Origin: Bacteroidetes bacterium GWE2_42_24
GTDB lineage: Bacteria; Bacteroidota; Bacteroidia; Bacteroidales; TTA-H9
DNA: 64,000 bases
Assembly (NCBI GenBank): GCA_001768515.1
Contig: MEOA01000018.1
Span: forward strand, 18,138-82,137
Direction of reading: 5' to 3'
Positions 34,937 to 45,061 of this stretch are shown in pieces. A program made the translations under genes and the position numbers. Each line of letters starts with the position of its first letter. Within the stretch, counting starts at the first letter, position 1. The notes below the pieces were generated by a model. The model made no database searches, was not told the DNA's origin, and saw only the letters and a list, made by a program, of their open reading frames with translations.

Positions 34937-35761
34937 TTAAGGTTTTATTTCTCCAAATCCACCAAATCCGCCTGTAGTACCGTCAAGTATAAAATAGGCT
35001 GCACTAATTCCAAAACCAATTGGACCTAAAAAGCCTACTCCTGTCATTATCACATCCAAAGCGGCTTTAGTTCCAACTTCCCAACTAGTGCCACCATTGT
35101 AATAATACATTCCGGCATTAGCAGCAGAATATGTAGTGGTCAGACCTGTTCCGACATAGCCTAACCCTTTGACATATTTTAAATAACTTGCTCCAGTTTT
35201 CCCAAGAGTATTAGTGATTCTCCATGCTTGCTGCGAAGACCTCAGATTATTGAATTCACTCCATGTTCTCGCAGACTTATAATTGCTTCGTACAGCATAT
35301 TCAATAAATTCAGATTTAAGACCATTAGCTGCATTAAAAGCACCAATACCTGAATTAACATCAGTAGCCCACCCAGGCATACCCCATTGTTCCGAGGCAT
35401 AATCTTCCAAATAATCGCTTTGGTCTCCCATTTCAAAGGACTGTCTGTCATCGTATTCATCAAAGTAAATTCGATCAGCTACTATTTCAAATTCTCGACC
35501 TGTACATGTACATGTGAAAGCTATATACTCTCGGGGGCCAATCAAATATGGGTCATACTCTGGATTATCCCTATCTCCGTAGTCAAAATCGTAATCCTCC
35601 CACCAATAGCCGTTTAAGTCAACGAAATTCAGCGGGTTGTTAAGGCAATAGCTATAGCGGTTATAGCTTTGCGAGTTTTCAGGCTGTTGAATAAAAATGT
35701 CGGGGCTGAGGAATCGCCTGATTTCCGGATCATAATAACTACTATTCATGTTTAATGACAA
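34937..35761 (-). CDS. Orphan RHS-repeat core C-terminal fragment with variable toxin-like tail
   Basis: The protein begins with the RHS-associated core end: YYDPEIRRFLSPDIFIQQPENSQSYNRYSYCLNNPLNFVDLNGY. This normally follows more than 1000 residues of RHS/YD repeats; here nothing RHS-like precedes it and the first codon of the open frame is TTG. After the core come about 200 variable residues and a Gly-rich hydrophobic end (GVGFLGPIGFGISAAYFILDG), which might insert in membranes. It is therefore a displaced C-terminal cassette or the remnant of a longer gene cut by rearrangement near the IS1380 remnant. Confidence 0.7.
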   Translation of the reverse strand: MSLNMNSSYYDPEIRRFLSPDIFIQQPENSQSYNRYSYCLNNPLNFVDLNGYWWEDYDFDYGDRDNPEYDPYLIGPREYIAFTCTCTGREFEIVADRIYFDEYDDRQSFEMGDQSDYLEDYASEQWGMPGWATDVNSGIGAFNAANGLKSEFIEYAVRSNYKSARTWSEFNNLRSSQQAWRITNTLGKTGASYLKYVKGLGYVGTGLTTTYSAANAGMYYYNGGTSWEVGTKAALDVIMTGVGFLGPIGFGISAAYFILDGTTGGFGGFGEIKP

Positions 35762-35890
35762 AAGACAAAGGCTCCGCAGGAGTGTAACCGATGAAAATTT
35801 ATAAAATAATGTTATTACAAGGTAACATGTTTACAAGGCTGAAAGCAGAATGGTTCATTCTGCAATATAATCCGAATCATTCATACTTTA

Positions 35891-37275
35891 TTGCAATGCA
35901 AAGATACAAAAGTTGAGCAATTAACTTCGGTGATGACTAATAGACTCTTAACGCCATCACTCATGGCTGATAGGTTCAAGGCTATGGGGCTGAACTCAGC
36001 TCTGAAAAGTCAGCATGTTATCAGAAGAAGTACTGAAAGTACTATTTTTCAATTTTTCATACAAGCTAGCACTTATTAAAAATGGGGGTGAGAATTTGGT
36101 GCAATACATATTTACATTTGGGTTTACCGGAGAAGTCTTTAACAGCATTTCAAAATACAATTACCCGAAACACCAATCAGGCAGGATGCGGCCCTACATA
36201 CTGAAGGAAATATTGTACCAACAAAAGGGATAGTATATCCCTTCATTTGAAAAACAATCATTCAGCAGATTATTACCAAATTTGCGAAAGTGGTTAATCC
36301 GTGAACCCAGAATATTTAACAGGTATATGACCTGATTGTACCGTCAGGCAGGATGAGGGAGTTTCAGTTTAGAAGATATTCAGCGCTTTTGTATGAAGGT
36401 TGAGGGCAAATAGACAGGGAAGGAGATGAGGTGGTCCAAGAACCAGGTAGAAAGTCACACCATCCGATAATAGCTTTTGTAGATGATTGCCGCATGATTG
36501 CTAATTTCTGGCTTCGTCCGGGAGATAGTTATACAACCAATAATTTCTTGAGTTTTCTGAAGGATACATTGGACAAATTATCCGGCATAGAAGTAGGTCT
36601 TCTTAGAGCGGATAGCGGTTATAGCAAAGAGATATTTGACTATCTGGAGACTGGAAAGGAGCAGCCAATTAGTTACATCATAGCTGCCAGATTCATTCAT
36701 CCAACCAAGATGAAAATGGCTCTACAAAACACATGGCTAAAGTTGGGAGAAGGGATAGAAATAGCGGAATCAGAATGCCAGGCAGCAGATTGGAAGAGGG
36801 TCAGAAGATTGGTAATGGTTCGTCAGGAAATAGAGAAACGTCCTAATGCAGCAGGAAAAAAGCTTTGCTTATTTGAACAGGATGGCGTTTTTACATATAA
36901 AAATTACCATTACTTATGCTTTATTACCAGCCTGAGTCTACCTCCCAAGGTAGTTTATAATCTTTACCGTGGCAAGGCAGATGCTGAAAACAGAATAAAA
37001 GAGGTCAAGTTTGACTTTGGGGGTGAAAGCTTTAATGTCATGACTTTTGGGCAACGGAGGCTATATTAAACTTCGTAATGATAGCCTATAACCTGATGAG
37101 CTTATTCAGGCAGGCAGTAATGGGTACCAAAGTTCAACATCTCATGAAAACGCTACGATATAAAGTTTTTGCGATAGGCGGATACATGACTAAAGATGGT
37201 AATTCAAGAATTTTAAAACTCTCATTGGCCATGAAACGGAGGGAATGGTTTACCGGTTTGAGGCGCGCTTCATAA
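35891..37275 (+). pseudogene. Decayed IS1380 family transposase
   Basis: The middle and C-terminal parts are clear. HHPIIAFVDDCRMIANFWLRPGDSYTTNNFL, IEVGLLRADSGYSKEIFDYLE, YIIAARFIHPTKMK, NLYRGKADAENRIKEVKFDFG (36431-37069) and VMIAYNLMSLFRQAVMG, HLMKTLRYKVFAIGGYMTKDGNSRILKLSLAMKRREWFTGL (37078-37275) all fit IS1380 transposases. The two parts are in different frames; restoring one T in the T4 run near 37044 would join them as FWATEAILNFVMIAYN. The N-terminal part before 36431 is scrambled by several disruptions. No terminal inverted repeats were recognised. Confidence 0.85.
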
Positions 37276-37569
37276 GAAATGCAATGGTCTATTGTTGTTC
37301 ATTCGTGATTTCCTATTGACGAATCTGGGATAATCTCAACTCCCCATTATGCAATTACTATTGAGCAATGAAAGTCTTGATATGCATTGCTTACAGCTAT
37401 GATGACAAAAAAGCCTCTTTTATTTTTTTTGATTTCCGGGTCTTTGCTTCCCGAATAAGGGAAGATTTTAATAGGTGATTTCCCGAAGCGTAAAACATGA
37501 ATACAGGGAATCAGGATTGAAAGAGATGGAGTAAGGGTTAAGGGCTTTCTCTCTGCGCCCGTCCGATTG

Positions 37570-38226
37570 CTATATCAGCCCTTCTTTCATCGCGAATTTA
37601 ATGAGGCCAACAACAGATTTTGTTTGCGTTTTCGTAAAAATGTTTCTCCGGTGGGTTTCAACAGTCCGCTCGCTGATGAATAGTTTTCCGGCAATCTCTT
37701 CATTGCTCATCTCCTGAGCCAGCAGGTTGAGTATCTCTAATTCACGGCCCGAGAGTTTAGCTTTTGGACTAACCACAGATTCGGGTTTTTCGTTCCTGAG
37801 TTTGATGCTATCCATCAACACGGCCTGAACGGCATTGCTGAGGTATTTTTCACCACGGGCTGCTGTTCTGATGGCTTCGATCACTTCTTTCATGCTCGTT
37901 CGTTTGAAAATGTACCCCGAAGCACCGGCCTCAATCATCTGGGTAATCATCTGTACATCTTCATACATCGTAAGGGCAATAATGCTAACAGACGGGCTGG
38001 TCTCTTTAATCCTTCTCGTGATTTCAATTCCGGATATTTCAGGCATACTGATGTCAACCAATGCAACATCAACCACGTTCTTTTCAATAATATCAAGCGC
38101 CTGATGCAGGTTATTGGCTCCTCCTGCAAATATAAGGTCGGGCTCATCCTGAAGTAACGATCTGATTCCATCAATAATCAATTGATGATCATCTATAATC
38201 ATAACACTAATCTTGTTTTCCATCAC
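37570..38226 (-). CDS. NarL/LuxR family response regulator
   Basis: The 218-residue protein has an N-terminal receiver domain with the phosphoacceptor Asp58 in VALVDISMPEISG and the usual D-D pair near the start (IIDDHQ). A C-terminal LuxR-type helix-turn-helix follows: LSGRELEILNLLAQEMSNEEIAGKLFISERTVETHRRNIFTKT. Its start overlaps the stop of the histidine kinase gene by 4 nt (ATGA), so the two are translated from one mRNA and form a cognate two-component pair. Targets are unknown. Confidence 0.94.
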   Translation of the reverse strand: MMENKISVMIIDDHQLIIDGIRSLLQDEPDLIFAGGANNLHQALDIIEKNVVDVALVDISMPEISGIEITRRIKETSPSVSIIALTMYEDVQMITQMIEAGASGYIFKRTSMKEVIEAIRTAARGEKYLSNAVQAVLMDSIKLRNEKPESVVSPKAKLSGRELEILNLLAQEMSNEEIAGKLFISERTVETHRRNIFTKTQTKSVVGLIKFAMKEGLI

Positions 38227-40202
38227 GTGTTGGTTAAAGGTATAGTAACGGTAACAATGGTACCCCTGTTTGGGGTGCTGTCAATAAAAATGGTGCCATG
38301 GAAGTTTTCAACCCGTGACTTAAGGTTGTTGATTCCGCCACTGGTTAATTCAGAATGGGTACGATTGAAATCGAACCCTGTTCCGTCGTCTTCGACCATC
38401 AGGTTTATATCATGGCTGCTCTGTACCATCTGGATGGTAACGTGTTCAGCGCCGGCATGTTTAATCACGTTGTTCACCAGTTCCTGAACGGCTCTGTAGA
38501 GGGTGTTCTGGATTAACTGGTCGAGGCTGTCCCGGATTCCATAAGATTCAAAATCAGCCTTAATTTTCAGACTTTTATTTATACGCGCTACCAGTTCATT
38601 GATAGCCCCTTCGAGACCCATTTGTGCAAGAACAGAAGGAGCCAGATTGTGAGAAATCTGGCGTAGTTCCTCGAAAGCATTATCGATGCTGCTGATGGCG
38701 GCTTCAATCAGTTCTGTCTGGCGTTCTTTCGTGAGGTCGTTACGTTGGTTGATAGCACTGATGTTTAGCCTTGTAACCGAGAGTATTTGTCCCAGTCCAT
38801 CATGCAAATCGCGGCCTATTCGTTTTCGCTCAAGTAGCTCAGCCTCACTTGAAGCCCTTGATTTTTTCTCGTTCAGGCTGACGACTAAATTGTGCAGTTT
38901 TCCGGCTTGCCGGTATTTGTAATTGCGGAACAGAAAATAAATACCCAGAAGGCTCAGGACAAAGATAATTGTAATGGTAAAACTGAGCAGGTTTTTCCGG
39001 CTGATGACCAGGCTCTTTCTGTCGATTTCGAGTTGTTTGATCCGGTTATCCTCATTCAACATGGTAATCTCCTGATTGTACACCTGACGCAGCGAACTCT
39101 GGTTAACATGCTGGTCTCTTAACGAGATATACTCCTTGAAGTGAGCCAGGCTGAGGGCAAAATTGCCCGTTTGCTCATATATTTCCGAAAACAACCGGTT
39201 ACACTCATAGAGCAGTACCTCATTTTTCAACCGGTTGGCCACAGCCTGCGCGGCAAAAGCATACAACAGGGCTTCATCGGCCTCCTCCTTTCGGAGCATA
39301 ATCCGGGCGAGACCCATAACAGCATAAGCCTCACGGTATGGGTCGTTAATTTCTATGGCAATCTTCTTCGCCTGCTCATAATTGATTATGGCCTTGTCAG
39401 GATTATCTATTGAAAAAAACAAATCACCATAGGCATTATACACCAGACAACAAGCAAGCAGGTTTCTGGTTTTCAGTGCAATGGCGTTCGAAAGGCTCAG
39501 GTATTTCATTGCCGAATCGGATTCCCTTCGGGTTATAAAAACCGTGCTCAGGTTGTTGAGAATCGTTGACAGCGATACACTATCGTTCTGCGCCCGACAA
39601 ATGGTATAAGCCTTTCGCAGATATTCCTCTCCCTTTTCGTATTCTTCGAGGCTTAGGTAAACTGTTCCTATATTGTTAAGAATGCTCACCGAAAGGCCTT
39701 TTGCATTATCCATGTGAAGTGCTTTAAGCAAAAAGCCGATGGCTGCTTTATAATTGCCTGTACGTTGGTTCAGATCGCCTATATTATTATAGATGGTAAC
39801 CATCAGGCCGCTGTCGGCCAGAGCAGGCGACAATTGTAAAGCCTTGTAAAAATAGTTTAGTGCCTGCTCGTAATTATCCTGAACCTGATAGGTTGCACCG
39901 ATAAAGTTATAGAGCTTCATTCTTATCCGGGGAGATCCTTCGGGTAAAGTCGCCATGCCTTTCAAAACAAATTCCCGGGAACTGTCGGTATTGATATAAA
40001 ATAACCTGCGGCCAACACTTAGAATCGAATCATACTGATTATCCAGCGCTGTTGTATTTGGATTCTCTGAGGGCTTAACAGCAGCAGGGGCTTCCATGTG
40101 AGTAAAAATAATCCACATCACCAGGGCGAGACATATAACAATCGTGAGAATCAAAATGTACTCGCGGTATTTCACAAGGGGCTTATATGGAATTCTATTC
40201 AT
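38223..40202 (-). CDS. TPR-containing sensor histidine kinase (HisKA_3 type)
   Basis: The 659-residue protein has an N-terminal membrane segment (about 13-31), a TPR sensor region (about 75-380) outside the membrane, a second membrane helix (about 400-422) and a cytoplasmic NarX-type kinase. The H-box is ERKRIGRDLHDGLGQILSVTRLNI with the phosphoacceptor His before DGLGQ. The ATPase domain has LVNNVIKHAGAEHVTIQM (N box) and MVEDDGTGFDF, GGINNLKSRVENFHGTI (G boxes). It phosphorylates the response regulator encoded immediately downstream. A TACCTTTG element upstream (40467-40474) may be its promoter. Confidence 0.94.
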   Translation of the reverse strand: MNRIPYKPLVKYREYILILTIVICLALVMWIIFTHMEAPAAVKPSENPNTTALDNQYDSILSVGRRLFYINTDSSREFVLKGMATLPEGSPRIRMKLYNFIGATYQVQDNYEQALNYFYKALQLSPALADSGLMVTIYNNIGDLNQRTGNYKAAIGFLLKALHMDNAKGLSVSILNNIGTVYLSLEEYEKGEEYLRKAYTICRAQNDSVSLSTILNNLSTVFITRRESDSAMKYLSLSNAIALKTRNLLACCLVYNAYGDLFFSIDNPDKAIINYEQAKKIAIEINDPYREAYAVMGLARIMLRKEEADEALLYAFAAQAVANRLKNEVLLYECNRLFSEIYEQTGNFALSLAHFKEYISLRDQHVNQSSLRQVYNQEITMLNEDNRIKQLEIDRKSLVISRKNLLSFTITIIFVLSLLGIYFLFRNYKYRQAGKLHNLVVSLNEKKSRASSEAELLERKRIGRDLHDGLGQILSVTRLNISAINQRNDLTKERQTELIEAAISSIDNAFEELRQISHNLAPSVLAQMGLEGAINELVARINKSLKIKADFESYGIRDSLDQLIQNTLYRAVQELVNNVIKHAGAEHVTIQMVQSSHDINLMVEDDGTGFDFNRTHSELTSGGINNLKSRVENFHGTIFIDSTPNRGTIVTVTIPLTNT

Positions 40203-40466
40203 TGAAATTGAAGTTCATAATACGCAGGAATCCGCCGGATACAAGCGGTTGATGTATTGGCAGGAAAGAATGCAGGAAGACACTGCATTGGGATGAAAAG
40301 GCATCCTTCTCATGACCGCCGGTGGTCGCCCTGTACAAGTGCCATTTATTGCATCTTCCCGGGGAATAACCCGGTCGGTTGTTGAATGGCAGCTTAATAA
40401 CCAGCGTGAGCATAAGTCTCCGGAGCTCTTCTTCATAAAAAGATTATATAGCGATAATTGATACGA

Positions 40467-40474
40467 CAAAGGTA
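40467..40474 (-). promoter_or_regulatory. Candidate -7 element of the two-component operon
   Basis: TACCTTTG on the minus strand matches TAnnTTTG. It lies 264 nt before the kinase ATG, so it implies a long leader if used. Confidence 0.35.
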
Positions 40475-40739
40475 AAGGATTTAAATATCCCCGGTTTTCA
40501 TCCAGACTGTAAGGCAATGAACCTGACCTTCTCCTTTAATACACGGGAACGACATCAACATGATCAGAACACACGGTAATACATCAGTTGCTTTATGTAA
40601 ACAGCAGTATGTAAGTACATTGTCAGCAGCTTTCCCTCACTCCCTGATGTTAGCTATTGTATGCCAAATGGCCGGTTTTTTGCAGTAATCAGTGCTGGCA
40701 CGGACTGATAATTAAAGTTAAAATGCGCACCGGCACGGA

Positions 40740-40769
40740 TTGTTACCTTGCAGTGTGTCTATAATTTTG
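40740..40769 (+). promoter_or_regulatory. Promoter of the ELW-repeat T9SS protein
   Basis: TTG at 40740-40742 and TAATTTTG at 40762-40769 are 19 nt apart, the usual Bacteroidetes -33/-7 spacing. The start codon is 45 nt downstream. Confidence 0.65.
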
Positions 40770-40814
40770 CAATCATTAATTATTAAACTATTTTGACAAA
40801 TAAACTTACATGAA

Positions 40815-43592
40815 ATGATTACTATTTACAAAAAGATCGGGCATCTACTTCTGCCCATGATGTTAATGCTCGTGTTCGGGCTGTCGGCTTCTGCCGTTCA
40901 GGGGCAGGTTGTGGAAGTACTAAAGGATGTATGGCCGGGTAACGGGAGCAGTTCGGTTTACAATTGGATGGCTGTAGCCAATGGAAAGCTGTTTTTTTGT
41001 GCAGAAGATGACATCTACGGGTGGGAATTAAGAGTATCAGACGGTACAGATGCAGGAACCATTTTATTGAAAGACATTAACCCCGGGTTATCTGGAAGTG
41101 AAGCAGGGTGGTCGGGAAACTTTACTGAATGCAATAACAAACTCTTCTTTATTGCAAAAGATGGCATACATGGAGCTGAATTGTGGGCTACCGATGGCAC
41201 GGAAACAGGAACCTATCTTGTAAAAGACATCGGGATAGATATTGACCCCAGTTGGTCCGGGTTAGGTAATTATGGTGCCCCGGAGCAGTTATTTACATAC
41301 AACAACAAGGTTTACTTCGCGGCATGTGACGGACGTACAACGGCCGGATATCATGATACTGAGTTATGGTGTTCTGATGGTACCGAAGCGGGTACATATA
41401 TGTTAAAAGATATTCGTCCGGATGAGGGCAGCCAACCTTCGGAATATTGTATATTTAACGGTTTACTGTATTTCAGTGCTTATGACGGTGGACAGCAGTA
41501 TGGTGCACATGGCCGGGAATTGTGGGTTACCGATGGAACAGAGGCAGGGACTCATCTTTTTAAAGACATTGCACCCGTAGCTTCGAGTGAAGGGCCGCAA
41601 TACCTGACTGTATGCGGAGAAAAGATGTTTTTTACTACAGACGATGGTGTTCATGGCAAGGAACTTTGGGTTACAGATGGAACAGATACAGGGACGCATT
41701 TGGTTAAAGATATTCGAACCGATGGAAATGGCAGTTATCCCACATACCTTACTGTTGTAGATGGCATTTTATATTTCAATGCCAGAGTGGACAATGCCAA
41801 CTTGTATTTATGGCGCAGCGATGGAACTGAATCAGGAACCTTTATGATTTCTCCTGCTATACAAGATCCAGTAAACCTTAAGGCATTTGACGGTAAATTA
41901 TACTTTATAGCTGCCAACACCTTTGCCGGGGGCGGAATTGGTAACTATGAGCTGTATTCCTTTGCCGAAGCAACTGGCGTTCAGCTCGTAAAAGAGATCA
42001 ATCCCAGTCCTACAGGAGGTATTGACTTTAATCCTGGGTCAAACTTCCCGGAAGGGTTCGCAGAGTACAACAACATGCTCTATTTCAGGGCTGCCGACGA
42101 TATGTTTGGAACCAAACTTTGGCAAACCGACGGAACAGAAGCCGGAACCATTGTAACTCCCAATCAGGATCCTACTTACCCTGACCCGCTGACAGCTATG
42201 ATTATTATGCAATTCACTTTCATGCCCTACAACGGTTCTCTCTATTTCCCGGGAGCCTATCAGGATGATCCTGCAGTTGAAGTGTATAAGTGTACAGCAA
42301 CACCTGGTTTGTATCAGGTTACAGGCAGCGGAAGTTACTGCCAGAGTGGGGCAGGTTTACCGGTCGGTTTGGCTGATTCGGATATAGGGGTTTACTACAC
42401 CCTCTACAGAGCGGGTGTAATCATTGCCAATAATGTACCCGGAACAGGTGAAGCCCTTTCATTCGGCAACTGGCTCGAAGGGACTTATACCATCGAAGGG
42501 ACAAATGCCCTTGGAACAGTTTCAATGATTGGTTCAGCAGTGATTGTTGCTGAAGATCAACTACCTGTAAGTGTCACACTTCAAGCCAGTCAAACAAGCG
42601 TTTGTACAGGCCAGAGTGTAACTATCACGGCAACTCCTGTCAACGGCGGTTCACCAACTTATGAATGGTATTTAAACGGTGTAGCCACCGGAGCCAGCCT
42701 GCCTGTCTATACCTTCATACCTGCTAATGGAGATCAGGTATATTGCGTGGTGACTTCCGATATAGAATGCGTGAGTGGTAACCCGGCAACTTCAAATACC
42801 GTTGTCATGACGGTTAGTTCTTCATTGGTTGCCTCAATCACCATAGGACAACAACCAGAGGGTTGTGCCGGGCAACAATTCACGGTTACTTCCATTCCCG
42901 TAAATGGCGGCGATGCTTTGTATGAGTGGAAAGTTAACGGCTCGGTAGCCACAACGTCAACACTTCCCAGTTACACTTATGCTGCTGCCAACGGCGACCA
43001 GGTTTCTGTAGTAATGACCTCCGGTTTAGCCTGCGCCACGGGCAGTCCTGCTACGTCCAATACTGTTGCGCTTGTCATCAACCAACCTGTAACCCCCGAA
43101 GTAAGTATCACTGCAAGTCAGAATCCCGTACCGGCAGGTACTACGGTGGAATATACTCCAACCTCCATCAATGGAGGAACTCCTTCCTACGAATGGTTTG
43201 TTAACGGAACATCAGCCGGAACCGGTAACACTTATTCCTACATTCCATTAAATGATGATAAAGTGAAGACGGTAATGACTTCCTCACTCGAATGTGTTAC
43301 TTCTTCCGCTGTCACTTCAAACACCATATTCATGGATGTGATCACCGGTATAGACTATCAGTCTGATAATAAGCTAACAGCATATTCAGAAGGAAATTCA
43401 ATATTCATCGATAGCCCTGCTTCACTTACCGGTACTGCCACATTGATAGGACTAAGCGGAGAGATTATCAGTAAGTTTAACCTCAATGGCTCAAAGCATA
43501 ATGAGTTACATACTCAGGTTGCAAGTGGATTATACCTGCTGAAGATTGAATCAGACGACTTTCGGTCAGTAGTAAAAGTATTAATTAAATAG
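40815..43592 (+). CDS. ELWxxDGTxxGT repeat protein with Ig-like domains and T9SS sorting domain
   Basis: The 925-residue secreted protein has a signal peptide (to about 31). About eight ELWxxDGTxxGT repeats follow (residues 60-480; for example ELWATDGTETGTYLVKDI and LWQTDGTEAGT), which form a beta-propeller-like or YVTN-like fold. Next are three Ig-like/PKD-like repeats (about 575-850), each with a VTSxxxC...ATSNTV signature. A C-terminal sorting domain (about 855-925) ends FRSVVKVLIK. No enzymatic motif was seen; surface display or matrix function is inferred. It has a clear promoter and a distant hairpin downstream. Confidence 0.88.
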   Translation: MITIYKKIGHLLLPMMLMLVFGLSASAVQGQVVEVLKDVWPGNGSSSVYNWMAVANGKLFFCAEDDIYGWELRVSDGTDAGTILLKDINPGLSGSEAGWSGNFTECNNKLFFIAKDGIHGAELWATDGTETGTYLVKDIGIDIDPSWSGLGNYGAPEQLFTYNNKVYFAACDGRTTAGYHDTELWCSDGTEAGTYMLKDIRPDEGSQPSEYCIFNGLLYFSAYDGGQQYGAHGRELWVTDGTEAGTHLFKDIAPVASSEGPQYLTVCGEKMFFTTDDGVHGKELWVTDGTDTGTHLVKDIRTDGNGSYPTYLTVVDGILYFNARVDNANLYLWRSDGTESGTFMISPAIQDPVNLKAFDGKLYFIAANTFAGGGIGNYELYSFAEATGVQLVKEINPSPTGGIDFNPGSNFPEGFAEYNNMLYFRAADDMFGTKLWQTDGTEAGTIVTPNQDPTYPDPLTAMIIMQFTFMPYNGSLYFPGAYQDDPAVEVYKCTATPGLYQVTGSGSYCQSGAGLPVGLADSDIGVYYTLYRAGVIIANNVPGTGEALSFGNWLEGTYTIEGTNALGTVSMIGSAVIVAEDQLPVSVTLQASQTSVCTGQSVTITATPVNGGSPTYEWYLNGVATGASLPVYTFIPANGDQVYCVVTSDIECVSGNPATSNTVVMTVSSSLVASITIGQQPEGCAGQQFTVTSIPVNGGDALYEWKVNGSVATTSTLPSYTYAAANGDQVSVVMTSGLACATGSPATSNTVALVINQPVTPEVSITASQNPVPAGTTVEYTPTSINGGTPSYEWFVNGTSAGTGNTYSYIPLNDDKVKTVMTSSLECVTSSAVTSNTIFMDVITGIDYQSDNKLTAYSEGNSIFIDSPASLTGTATLIGLSGEIISKFNLNGSKHNELHTQVASGLYLLKIESDDFRSVVKVLIK

Positions 43593-43727
43593 TTTTTTAT
43601 TGAATAAAGCGATGATCAGCCCTGTTTAATACAAACATCGGGAATCCTCTTTCCTTCGTCAGAACCGATTATCGCTACATGAAGATTTCACTTATACGAC
43701 GCTTTCATTAGCTTGTTCAATATCCAT

Positions 43728-43763
43728 AAGGCAGCCATTCTGAGTTTCAGAATCGGCTGCCTT
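43728..43763 (+). terminator. Hairpin downstream of the ELW-repeat gene
   Basis: AAGGCAGCC pairs with GGCTGCCTT and the inner ATTCTGA with TCAGAAT, with one unpaired C between. It lies 136 nt after the stop codon and has only a short T-run, so termination is likely but not certain. Confidence 0.55.
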
Positions 43764-44092
43764 TCAATTATATGTGTTTTCGGATATATTGGAGTCAAGT
43801 CATCAGAAGTATTAAAGTAATTCGCAATCACGTGTATCAGTTTCAATATCTCAGGGAAAAGAAATGAGGTCAGATTCAATTTAATCCTCTGGCTTAATGT
43901 TTTGGTAAAGTCCTGTTATTTTTTACAAACAACAGCCACTTAAATAGGGCAGGTAGCTATCGTTTCTCTTAACACGAAACTTCATTTTGGTTTTCATTCC
44001 CGAACGATAGTACCGGTCATCTAAGAGTAGTATTCAGGTCAGAATATATACGACGACATTTTTTTTATGTTTTTTTTTGTTCTGGAGGACAA

Positions 44093-44126
44093 TTTGTCAA
44101 TTTATATTATGATTTATATAAATTTG
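44093..44126 (+). promoter_or_regulatory. Promoter of the TrmB-like regulator gene
   Basis: TTTG at 44093-44096 and TAAATTTG at 44119-44126 are 22 nt apart, matching the Bacteroidetes -33/-7 layout. The start codon follows 26 nt after. Confidence 0.65.
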
Positions 44127-44152
44127 TAACCACTTTAAGTTGTAGCAAATTT

Positions 44153-44968
44153 ATGATAGAAAAAAAGCTTCAGGATAACGGGTTTTCAAAATACGAGTCA
44201 CAGGCCTATGCCATTCTGTTACAGAATGGACAGCTTGCTGCCGGTGAAATAAGCCGGATGGCAGGTATACCACAGGGGAAAATATACAGTGTCCTCGATT
44301 CATTGGAAAAACGCGGCTATTGCAGCGTAATCCTCGGATCGGTTAAGAACTACCGGTTGGTAAATCCACAGGTGGCTTTCAACGAGTTGGTAAACAAACA
44401 AAAAGCTTCTCTTAAGGAACTGGAGGAATTGCAGAAAGAACTTGAGACTACATTTATGACGCAGGAAAATGCGTCAACCGAATTCTTCCAGGTACTCACC
44501 TCAAAGGTTGGACAGGTTGAGAAGTTTGATGACCTGATCCGCCGTACTGAGCGAAATCTTTTCTCCTTTAACAAGAAACCTTATGCAACCGGGTTCACCC
44601 GCACATTAGACGAAATCAAAGAGGCCGGGCGGCCGCTTGAAGACATCATACAATCGGGTGCCAGGGCACAGGCCATCTTTGAGGCTGAAACAGGATCCAA
44701 CCGAAAGCCCTTCATCGACATGGTATCATATTATCAGGAGATCGGAGAAGAGATTCGTATCTGTGAGAGTCTTCCCCTGAAGATGTTGCTCATCGACGGT
44801 ATCGTTGCCATGGTCTCGCTTAGGAGCAACGATGCTTCGAAATTTAAACTCACCTCGATGGTGGTTGAACATACCGATCTGACCAATGCGCTGGAAGAGA
44901 TTTTCATGCTCTACTGGGCTAAATCAAAAACGCTTGCTGAATATATTGCAGAAGAGAAGTTGCCGTAA
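44153..44968 (+). CDS. TrmB family transcriptional regulator
   Basis: The 271-residue protein has an N-terminal winged helix-turn-helix typical of TrmB: LQDNGFSKYESQAYAILLQNGQLAAGEISRMAGIPQGKIYSVLDSLEKRGYCSVI, then a coiled-coil linker (about 80-110) and a C-terminal effector region. TrmB proteins are best known in archaea as sugar-responsive regulators and are less common in bacteria. The ligand is not predictable here. The gene has its own promoter. The next gene downstream (93 nt) is a large T9SS protein that may be a target or simply a neighbour. Confidence 0.87.
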   Translation: MIEKKLQDNGFSKYESQAYAILLQNGQLAAGEISRMAGIPQGKIYSVLDSLEKRGYCSVILGSVKNYRLVNPQVAFNELVNKQKASLKELEELQKELETTFMTQENASTEFFQVLTSKVGQVEKFDDLIRRTERNLFSFNKKPYATGFTRTLDEIKEAGRPLEDIIQSGARAQAIFEAETGSNRKPFIDMVSYYQEIGEEIRICESLPLKMLLIDGIVAMVSLRSNDASKFKLTSMVVEHTDLTNALEEIFMLYWAKSKTLAEYIAEEKLP

Positions 44969-45061
44969 GATACAACCTGAAATGATTGGTTGATACCGCT
45001 ACCTTTTTCATTGAAATTTGTTTTACAATAATTCTAACATCCTTTAACCTTTCTACTCATT

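Larger units (their letters stand above)
40203..40814. other. Divergent intergenic region with promoters on both strands
   Basis: This 612-nt stretch holds the -7 element of the kinase gene (40467-40474, minus) and a full promoter for the ELW-repeat protein (40740-40769). No gene is supported. Confidence 0.6.
43593..44152. other. Intergenic region with hairpin and TrmB promoter
   Basis: This 560-nt stretch holds a bipartite hairpin (43728-43763) and, at the right end, the promoter of the TrmB-like gene. Otherwise it is AT-rich with no gene. Confidence 0.6.
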
